A DNA stretch of 29,474 nucleotides from Bryobacteraceae bacterium. Lineage in GTDB: Bacteria > Acidobacteriota > Terriglobia > Bryobacterales > Bryobacteraceae. Position numbers and translations under genes: made by a program. This document shows, in pieces, positions 7,965 to 15,500 of the stretch. The stretch lies in NCBI GenBank assembly GCA_025350445.1, contig JANXXV010000263.1:1-29474 (forward strand), read 5' to 3'. The notes under the pieces were generated by a model that made no database searches, had not been told where the DNA came from, and worked only from the letters and a program-made list of their open reading frames with translations. The number at the start of each line of letters is the position of its first letter. Position 1 is the first letter of the stretch.

Positions 7965-8194
7965 GGATGATTCCGCTCACTTTCCGGCGTTTCCACGCCG
8001 GTGATATTCTTGCGCCTGCTGCACGAAGGGGATACTTTGCAACCGCCACAACCGTGGCCGAGGTAGTCGAGCACATCCTTACCGGGGCCACAGCCGGAAT
8101 TTCTGCGCACGACGGACTGCAGAAAAAGCCAGAGGCCCAGGATGGCCATCATTCCGAGGACGCCTGTTAGCAAGGTGAGCAGAGTATCCAGCAT
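7961..8194 (-). CDS. Small Cys-rich membrane protein, NqrM-like
   Basis: A 77-residue protein. One transmembrane helix (about residues 5-28) is followed by a short soluble tail with Cys35, Cys49, Cys52 and Cys58 (HGCGGCKVSPSC). The ATG at 8194 has GGAGG 6 bases upstream, begins 2 bases after the rnfA stop, and ends in an ATGA overlap with the FNR gene. Layout and size recall NqrM, the membrane factor needed to install the iron centre in NqrD/NqrE of Na+-NQR; RnfA and RnfE carry the homologous centre. The Cys spacing differs from NqrM as I recall it, and the FeoB-associated Cys-rich family is an alternative. Function is inferred from position; that it is a gene is well supported. Confidence 0.75.
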   Translation of the reverse strand: MLDTLLTLLTGVLGMMAILGLWLFLQSVVRRNSGCGPGKDVLDYLGHGCGGCKVSPSCSRRKNITGVETPESERNHP

Positions 8195-8196
8195 GA

Positions 8197-8781
8197 TCAA
8201 CCTCCGTTCCCCATGCCGGCGAAGCCCATGAAGGCGAGCGACAGAATGCTGGCCAGTATCAACGTGAGAACCGTGCCTCTGGCTAGGGTTGGGATGTCGG
8301 ATAAGTCTGTGCGTTCCCGAACGACGGCCAGCAGGACCAGAGCGAGGCAGTATCCACTGCTGGCTGCGATGGCGAATACGGTGCTCTGCACGAAGTTGTA
8401 TCCCCGGGAGGTTTGGAACAAAGGAACGGCGAGCACCGCGCAGTTGGTGGTGATGAGCGGAAGGTAGACGCCCAGTTCCCGAAATAGCGACGGGCTTGAT
8501 TTCTTGATGAACATCTCTGTCAGTTGCACAGTGGCGGCGATGATCACGATATAGGTGATGATGCGGAGATATTCCGCATGCAGAGCGACGAGAATCAGAT
8601 TTGTTCCGTAGGAGAGGACGCTGCTGACGGTGATGACGAACATCACCGAGACACCCATGCGCCAAGCGGTGGCCAGCTTGCCCGACAGGCCGAGGAACGA
8701 GCACATGCCGAGAAAGACGCTAAGGACGAAATTGTTGATCAGCAGTGCGTCAACGAAGATATGACTCAGAGATTCGTTCAT
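8197..8781 (-). CDS. rnfA: Ion-translocating oxidoreductase subunit RnfA
   Basis: A 194-residue integral membrane protein with six predicted helices, the usual length for RnfA/NqrE. It has Cys27 in FLGMCSFLG and Cys114 in ITTNCAVLA, the two half-sites that with RnfE form the intramembrane iron or iron-sulfur centre. It sits inside the membrane part of Rnf, which oxidises ferredoxin with NAD+ while moving Na+ or H+. Its ATG overlaps the rnfE stop (ATGA at 8778-8781), so translation is coupled. The small Cys-rich gene follows 2 bases after its stop. Confidence 0.95.
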   Translation of the reverse strand: MNESLSHIFVDALLINNFVLSVFLGMCSFLGLSGKLATAWRMGVSVMFVITVSSVLSYGTNLILVALHAEYLRIITYIVIIAATVQLTEMFIKKSSPSLFRELGVYLPLITTNCAVLAVPLFQTSRGYNFVQSTVFAIAASSGYCLALVLLAVVRERTDLSDIPTLARGTVLTLILASILSLAFMGFAGMGNGG

Positions 8782-9470
8782 GAACCTACCTCCGCGAAGG
8801 CCGTGATTTCAGCGTTGTCCGTAGTGCGCTTTCGCTTTCCCCACTGTTCCCGCCAGACGGTAAATATCAGCAGCCAGATGGCGAGCGCGATGAAGCCTCC
8901 AGGCGGGAGCAGGAACAGCACCCATGGTTCGAAGTTTGGACCGAACACAGGGTAGCCGAGAAAGGTTCCGGCGCCGAGGACTTCGCGGATCATGCCGAGG
9001 CTAGACAAAGCGAGCGCGAAGCCGAAGCCGGAGCCGAGTCCGTCGAGCATCGATTTCCCCACCGGCTTCTTCCCGGCGTAGGCTTCGGCCCGCTCCAAAA
9101 CGATGCAGTTCGACACGATCAAGGGAATGTAGGCGCCCAGGGCCTTGTAGACGTCAATGCTGATGGCTTTCACCAGATAATTGACGATGGTGACCGCGGT
9201 GGCGATGATGGCGATATAGGTGGCAATGCGCACCTGTTTAGGTACCATCTTCCTCACCATGGAGATCAGCCCATTGGAAAATACCAGCACGAACGTGGTA
9301 GCCAGGCCCATGGCAACCGCGTTGCGAACGCTGTTGGTGATGGCGAGCGTGGGGCACATTCCCAGAACGTGAACGAACACCGGATTCTGCTTCCAGAGGC
9401 CGTAAATAAACGGGTGGTCCGCTTCAGACGCCGCAACTCCGGATGAATGGCAACTTAGCTTTTCGCTCAT
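8778..9470 (-). CDS. rnfE: Ion-translocating oxidoreductase subunit RnfE
   Basis: A 230-residue multi-pass membrane protein of the RnfE/NqrD family. The family signature MCPTLAITNS contains Cys39, and Cys122 lies in IVSNCIVLERAEA. Together with RnfA Cys27/Cys114 they complete the four-Cys site across the membrane. I start at the ATG at 9470 because it forms a TGATG overlap with rnfG and gives the family's N-terminus; longer upstream frames are read-through. An N-terminal extension of about 20 residues (SEKLSCHSSG...) precedes the conserved region. Confidence 0.95.
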   Translation of the reverse strand: MSEKLSCHSSGVAASEADHPFIYGLWKQNPVFVHVLGMCPTLAITNSVRNAVAMGLATTFVLVFSNGLISMVRKMVPKQVRIATYIAIIATAVTIVNYLVKAISIDVYKALGAYIPLIVSNCIVLERAEAYAGKKPVGKSMLDGLGSGFGFALALSSLGMIREVLGAGTFLGYPVFGPNFEPWVLFLLPPGGFIALAIWLLIFTVWREQWGKRKRTTDNAEITAFAEVGS

Positions 9471-10144
9471 CAAATGCCTCTCTTGATGCGGTCCAGATTC
9501 CTGGCAATGACTAGCGCCGCGTCCTGCACGCTTTTCTGCAACATGCGGCCTACGGCGCGGGAGGAGACAGTGGCGCCGGAAATGGCGTCGATTTCCCAAG
9601 CGTTCTTCTTGGCCCCGTGTTTCACAACGGTAATGGGATGTGCGGATTTATTGTTGTCAAAGTCGAACTTCGCGTCGAGACCGGTAAAGTTTTCCGCGAA
9701 CGGGCGGTCGCTGCGAATGCGGTCGCCCAGGCCGGGTGTTTCCCGCATGTCCACTACTTTGAATCCGGTGATGGTCTGCTTCTCAGGGGAATAGGTGTAC
9801 ATGGCGGAGATCACATCGGCATAACCTCGATCGCTGGCTTCAATCACGATGCCGAGAAATTTGCCCGATCCATCGTAGCCGGCGAACAGCCTGGGGTTAT
9901 CTCCTTCCAGGCCGGGCAGGATGGCCAGGCCGCCGCCCGGTTGGATGCCGTAGATAATCTGTTTCTGCATTCCGGGCAGAAGCTGCGCCACCGATTCGCC
10001 CATCATGAGTTCCTGGTTGTGGCGAATGCGGGCGCGCGTATTGATGTGAGTGGCCACGATGAGCAGACCACAGATGAACGAGACGGCGCCAAGCATGCGG
10101 ACCATGCGGAAGCCGCTGGACGGAGGGGGTTGATTGGGAGTCAC
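9470..10144 (-). CDS. rnfG: Rnf electron transport complex subunit RnfG (flavoprotein)
   Basis: A 224-residue protein with one N-terminal transmembrane helix (about residues 14-33) and an extracytoplasmic FMN-binding domain. The flavinylation motif DAISGATVS places the covalent FMN on T192, the site ApbE modifies. The start is a GTG at 10144 overlapping the rnfD stop (GTGA), and the stop overlaps the rnfE start. It relays electrons with RnfD across the outer face of the complex. The length is typical. Confidence 0.94.
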   Translation of the reverse strand: MTPNQPPPSSGFRMVRMLGAVSFICGLLIVATHINTRARIRHNQELMMGESVAQLLPGMQKQIIYGIQPGGGLAILPGLEGDNPRLFAGYDGSGKFLGIVIEASDRGYADVISAMYTYSPEKQTITGFKVVDMRETPGLGDRIRSDRPFAENFTGLDAKFDFDNNKSAHPITVVKHGAKKNAWEIDAISGATVSSRAVGRMLQKSVQDAALVIARNLDRIKRGI

Positions 10145-11199
10145 TTGGCGGCCTCCTTCTTCTTTGCTCCGTAGGTACGCGGTTGAGTCAGATTATCGAT
10201 CAACGGCGACAGCGCATTACCCAGAAGAATGGCGTACATCACCCCTTCGGCCAAGCCTCCCTTGAATCGAATCAGCACGGTGATGAAGCCCATCAACGCG
10301 CCGTAGATCCACATGCCCAACGGGGTGACGGGGGAAGCTACAGGGTCGGTCGCCATGAACATAGCGCCCAGCATCAATCCGCCGGAGAACAGAACGAAGA
10401 TGGGGCTGGGGTATTGAGCCTCGTTCACGTAGTGAAACGCACCGGCGACAAGGAAGGCAGTCAGCAGCATGGCCAGCGGGATACGCCATTCCATCATCTT
10501 GCGTGCGATGAGATAAGCGCCGCACAACAGAATCAGCAGTGCGGATGTTTCTCCGGCGGAACCCGCGCGTTCGCCAAGAAAGAAGGCCAGGGAATCGGTA
10601 GTGATGTGGTCGAACTTCTGCAGCATCAGCGGGGTTGCGCCTGAGAACGCGTCGACGTGGACGCGGGCGATCCAATCGGCCACGGGCGCCGGTTTCATCA
10701 GCGGCCAGGCGAGCGTGGAGGGAATGAATTCGGAAAAGCGGTGCGGCGCGAGCGCCGGAGTGTAAGCCGTAATGGCTACCGGGAAGGCGGCCTGCAGGAA
10801 CGCCCGGCCGACCAGCGCAGGGTTGAATACGTTGAAGCCAAGGCCGCCGAAGAGCATTTTGCCCGGCCCCACTGCGACGAGAGCGCCGACGGCAGCCATC
10901 CATAGCGGGAAGCCCGGCGGCAGGGTGAGCCCAAGCAGCAACCCGGTTATCGCCACACTGCAATCGAGGACGGTGGATTCGCGGCCGGACATGCGGCAGG
11001 CCAGGTGTTCCGAGAGAACGCAGGCCGCCGTGGTAGTGGCGATCATGGCCAGTGCGCTGATGCCGAACAGCCATACCGAATACACGCAGATGGGCAGCAG
11101 CGCGTAAATCACGTTGCGCATAATCATGTCCACCGAGCGGTTCGCATGCAGATGCGGGGAAGTGCGCACCTCAATTACGGCGGTGATTATGGTTGACAT
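10141..11199 (-). CDS. rnfD: Ion-translocating oxidoreductase subunit RnfD (flavoprotein)
   Basis: A 352-residue membrane protein of the RnfD/NqrB family. It carries conserved GGLGFNVFNPALVGRAFL (about residues 118-135) and the flavinylation motif DAFSGATPL, placing covalent FMN on T189. The ATG at 11199 is chosen because it starts the family N-terminus (TSPHLHANRS) and overlaps the rnfC 3' end by 13 bases; an in-frame extension further upstream lies inside rnfC. RnfD forms part of the ion path and passes electrons to RnfG. Confidence 0.95.
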   Translation of the reverse strand: MSTIITAVIEVRTSPHLHANRSVDMIMRNVIYALLPICVYSVWLFGISALAMIATTTAACVLSEHLACRMSGRESTVLDCSVAITGLLLGLTLPPGFPLWMAAVGALVAVGPGKMLFGGLGFNVFNPALVGRAFLQAAFPVAITAYTPALAPHRFSEFIPSTLAWPLMKPAPVADWIARVHVDAFSGATPLMLQKFDHITTDSLAFFLGERAGSAGETSALLILLCGAYLIARKMMEWRIPLAMLLTAFLVAGAFHYVNEAQYPSPIFVLFSGGLMLGAMFMATDPVASPVTPLGMWIYGALMGFITVLIRFKGGLAEGVMYAILLGNALSPLIDNLTQPRTYGAKKKEAAK

Positions 11200-12539
11200 A
11201 CGCGTGCCTTTCTTTCCCGGTTCAACTGTTTGGAGACGCGGAAATATTGAACCAGAGGAATATGCGACGGGCAGACGTAGCTGCAGCATCCGCATTCGAA
11301 ACAGTCATTGAGGTGGAAATCGGTTTCCATTTCCTCGTAGCGTGATTTTCGTGCAAGCATCCCAAGCCGCGATGGATTCAAGTGCAGCGGGCATGCCTCC
11401 AAGCAGGCGGCGCAGTGAATACAGGGGTAGATACGGTGATGGCCGTTGACCTCGCCTTTGGTGAGCACCACAATCCCGGTGACGCCTTTCGTCAGGGGGA
11501 TATCGAGCGAACCAACGGTTGCGCCCATCATGGGGCCGCCAAGGATTACGGATGCGGCCTGATCTGTGCAGCCTGTCTGTTCCAGTGCCCATCGAAGCGG
11601 AGTGCCCAGGGCTGTCAGATAATTTCCCGGCTTGGAAACGCCGGGTCCGGTGATGGTGACCACGCGTTCGATCAGCCCCTGCCGGCGGGGCAGCAGGTCG
11701 CCAATCTGCGCCAGCGTGGCTACGTTGAAGACGGCGACGCCGACGTCCGCCGGCAGTCCACCGGTAGGCACTTCCCGGCCGAGCAGCACCTGCACCAGCA
11801 TCTTCTCCGCGCCTTGCGGATACTTCGCCTGCACGGCTTCTATGGTGATGTCCGTGGAATCGCCGGCTGCCTTGCGCAAGGCTTCCACCGCGTCCAACTT
11901 GTTGTCCTCCACGCCCACAATAGCGCGGGTGGCCCCCAAAACTTTCATTACAATCCGGACGCCGTGCAGAACTTCGCCGGGCTGTTCCAGCATCACGCGA
12001 TGGTCTGTGGTGAGGTAAGGCTCGCATTCACAGCCATTCACAATCACCGTGTCGACCTTCTTGCCCTCAGGCAACTTCAGCTTGACGTGCGTGGGAAAGG
12101 CAGCGCCGCCCAGGCCGACCACGCCGGTGTCTTGTACCGCAAGGATGATCTCCTCCGGCGTCATGTGTTCAATGTCCTGCGGTGCGCCGTAGAGGATCTC
12201 CTGGCTGGCGGCTGCGTACGGCCTGATGTAGATGGCCATGGAAAGATCGCCGCGGGCCGATGGGGCCAGCGCAATCCGCTCCACCCTTCCGGTAGCCGGG
12301 GCGTGCATGGGGACGGACACAAAACCGCCGGCCGTGGCAATGGGTTCTCCACGCACCACTTCCTGGCCTTCATGAACGATACATACCGCCGGCGCGCCGG
12401 TGTGCTGGGACAGCGGGACGATCAACATGGGAGCGAACGGCAAGCGGCGGATTGGCAGGTGTTGCGTCGCCTCTTTGAATTCGGGGACGTGAAGACCCCG
12501 CCGCAAGTGCTTGCCATTCCAGATATCGCTGAGTGACAT
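11187..12539 (-). CDS. rnfC: Electron transport complex subunit RnfC
   Basis: A 450-residue peripheral subunit. The Nqo1-like nucleotide/FMN-binding module shows GLGGAAFPTHVK (residues 142-153) and NGCECEPYLT (168-177). Two 4Fe-4S motifs follow: C373-IHCAAC-LEAC and C413-FECGCC-SYVC. RnfC is the site where NAD+ is reduced. It is preceded by the PFOR gene, with 7 bases between that stop and this ATG, and overlaps rnfD. No strong Shine-Dalgarno is visible, so coupling to PFOR translation is likely. Confidence 0.95.
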   Translation of the reverse strand: MSLSDIWNGKHLRRGLHVPEFKEATQHLPIRRLPFAPMLIVPLSQHTGAPAVCIVHEGQEVVRGEPIATAGGFVSVPMHAPATGRVERIALAPSARGDLSMAIYIRPYAAASQEILYGAPQDIEHMTPEEIILAVQDTGVVGLGGAAFPTHVKLKLPEGKKVDTVIVNGCECEPYLTTDHRVMLEQPGEVLHGVRIVMKVLGATRAIVGVEDNKLDAVEALRKAAGDSTDITIEAVQAKYPQGAEKMLVQVLLGREVPTGGLPADVGVAVFNVATLAQIGDLLPRRQGLIERVVTITGPGVSKPGNYLTALGTPLRWALEQTGCTDQAASVILGGPMMGATVGSLDIPLTKGVTGIVVLTKGEVNGHHRIYPCIHCAACLEACPLHLNPSRLGMLARKSRYEEMETDFHLNDCFECGCCSYVCPSHIPLVQYFRVSKQLNRERKARVCQP

Positions 12540-12546
12540 GAGTGGC

Positions 12547-15500
12547 CTAGTTATACTTCGCCGCCCGCTTGGCCAGTTTGTCCAGGTCCTTTTCGCCGGG
12601 GTCGAAAGGAGTGCCTGGATGGATTACCTGCGCCGTACACTTTTCAGCGGCGCGGACCAGATCTTTGTACGGCCCGCCCTTGGGGTCCTTCACGTAGGCA
12701 TGCTTGTGTTCGTCGTAGGCGAAGATCTTCGGATTGATCCCGATGCACTCGTCGCAGGAAGTGCAGAGCGGCGAATCGATCCACGGGGCAGCGTAGCCGT
12801 GCCCATTGGCAGCTACGGGCGGCACAGGGACATTGCCCGCGGAGAGTGCGGGCGGGGGCGCGAGCACGTCGCCGCTGGCGGCCCAGTCCAGCAGGCGCGC
12901 GGCGATTGTCTGTGCAAATTCCGCGCGCACGTGCTCCGCGGTTGGCAGGTCCACTTTCTCGCGAATGCCTGTAAGAGACTTCAGCACGCGCCAGAAGCTG
13001 CGGCGGTCTTCGCACGATCGCACGATGGGCGCGGCAGGAATCACGCGAATCAGTTTGTTCTTCGCATTCACCGCCCAGATGAAAGGGAACTTGCCTTCAC
13101 GGTCGTCGTTGCCGAGATTCAGAAAATCGGATAGCAGGATCATGTTTTCGTTCCAGGCATCGCGGGGAACGGTGCGGAATTGCTTGCGGAAGCGCGCCTC
13201 GGTCACCGCGAAGTCCGCGAACGTCATCGGCACTTCCATCTTGTCTTTGTTGCCCTGCTCGTCGGTAAAGTCCAGCGTGTAAGAAGGCCAGTCGGTTTCG
13301 AGCGAGGGGTTGCCTTCCAGATCGAAACATTCCTCAGGCAGCGTGCCTTTGTCGGGGTTATACCGGATCAACGGATAGGCGCGGGATTCCACCGCGAGCT
13401 TGCTCTGATATTCCGCCAGATTATCGGCGATGCCATGTTCGGGCATGCAGGGGCTGTAGATGTTGAACAGCGCGGGCCGCGAGGCGTTGACGCCTTCGAT
13501 GAAGCCTTCAATCAGGTGCGTCGGGTTCGAAATACTGCCTTGCATCACATACGTGGTCCGGTGCGCCATGGCGATCAGGGCAATCTCTTTCCGCACTTCT
13601 TCTTTGCCCTGGAAGGCTTTGCCGAATTGCGCCATGTCACTGACCTGTCCGGTGAAGCCGGAGGTGCAGGCCTGGCCGCCGGTATTCGAGTAGACCTGCG
13701 TATCCAGGATCAACACCTTGATGGGCTTGCCCGACATCATCATCCGCGACAGGTTCTGGAAGCCGATGTCATACATCGCGCCATCGCCGCCAATGGAAAC
13801 CACCGGGGGGCATAAATGGAATTCCTCTTCACTAAACTTCTTCCAGTCGAAGTAGGTGAAGAACTCCTCATGCGTCTGTTTCTTGTATCCGCCGGAGAGT
13901 TCGATTTCGGCCATGCGCACGGTCTTGAAACCTTCCGCCATCTTGGCCATGTGGCCTTCAAAGAGGCCCATGGCCATGGACGGAGAATCCTGAAAGAGGT
14001 TGTTTGTCCAGGGGAAAGGATACGGGTTGAACGGATAGGTGGAGCCCCAGACGGACGTGCAGCCGGTTGAGTTGACGATGCCCATACTGCTGCGGCCGCG
14101 GTTTCCGGTTCCATGGGTGTACTGCCAGTGCAGGTGCTTGAGCTTGGCTACCAGTTGCGTGGACCAGCGCAGCCATTCGGGATCGATGGTCTCGCCCGCA
14201 TGGGTCTCATCCAGCTTTTCCGAGAAGCTGGCTAGCGTCACGTCGGCGTCTTTCAGCTTTTCCAACGCCCGGCCTACGCGATTGCTGTCGCTCAGGTCCA
14301 TGGTGCCCGCCAGCTTGAGGCGAATGTGTTGATCCAACCGCGCAATCAGGTCTTCCAGTTGCTTCACCTGCTTTGCCGCGCGAGGCTGCATCAGCGCCTG
14401 CACGGTAGCGGTGAACAGGTGCACTACGGTCTTTTCGCCGCAGCCAAGGCATGCGCCATCACCGCCCACCATGGCCATGTAATTTTTCTTGTCGAGAAGC
14501 AGGGTTTCGAGTGCACCGATGCGTTCGTCCAGGTTGTCAATTCGGATGTACTCCGGCGGCGTAGTGGGCAATTCCTGCCAGAAAGTCCAGTCGCGGCGCA
14601 ACAGTTGGATGCTCTCCGGCGTTTGCAGCACGGTGCGCAGGGCGTCGTCGTGGCACACCTTCACGCACTCGCCGCACCCTTTGCAGGCATACGGATTGAC
14701 GGTGATGGAGAGCAAACCTCCGCTGCCCTTCTGTTTCTTTTCGCGAACCATCCAGTAGGGCTGCGTGGCACTGAACTTGAATTCTCCCAGCGCATCCTGG
14801 AACAGGCGGAATTCCTCCGCGGCTTCCAGTTTTTCCGGTGAAGCGGCGGGAAAGGCAAGCAGTGTCTCCGCGATGGCGTCCTGCATCAACTGGCGCACGT
14901 TGGCCTGCCCGCCTTCCGCCGTAATCCTGGGACGCAGCTTCTGTTCCATAGTGCGCACGGCACGCGGCAGGTGCTTGATCGGGTGGCCGCTGGCTGCGAC
15001 AGACTTGGTTGCGGTTTCAAAAACGGACAATACGGTGTTGACCAGACCGGGAATCGCACTATCCGGACACACGGTGTAACAGGCGCCGCAGGCAGTGCAG
15101 TTCTGCGGAATCCATTCCGGATGGTCGAAACGCACGCCGGTCATGTCGCGAAATACGCCCGTCGCCGCCGGAATAAAACTGAGGCCAATAAATGGATCGG
15201 CGATATTGTCGTTCCCTTTGCCGGCGATATAAAACGAGCCTGTCTGTTCCCAGAAGCGGTGGATGTCCGTGGTGGGAACTCCGCTGGACGGCTGATAAGC
15301 CAGCATCGCCGGAAGATCCACGGCCTTCCGCAACAGACCGGCTCCGGCGGCGGAGATCTGTTTCCCGGTCACCTCCTTCACCTGGTCAAAGCCGCGGCGC
15401 ACCACGCGGATGTTGTCCTCGACGACGCGCGCGCCCTTGTTTCCGAACTTGTGCTCCAACTGCGATTTGATCGACTGGAACAGGGTCTGTTCTGTCAGCT

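Noticed and set aside
11382..12536. A 384-codon plus-strand frame opposite rnfC
   Set aside because: rnfC on the minus strand is unambiguous, with two 4Fe-4S motifs and correct length; the opposite frame has His/Gln/Arg-rich low-information sequence.
12511..13134. Plus-strand open frames opposite the PFOR 3' end
   Set aside because: Composition artefacts of the antisense strand; no ribosome-binding site and no recognisable product.
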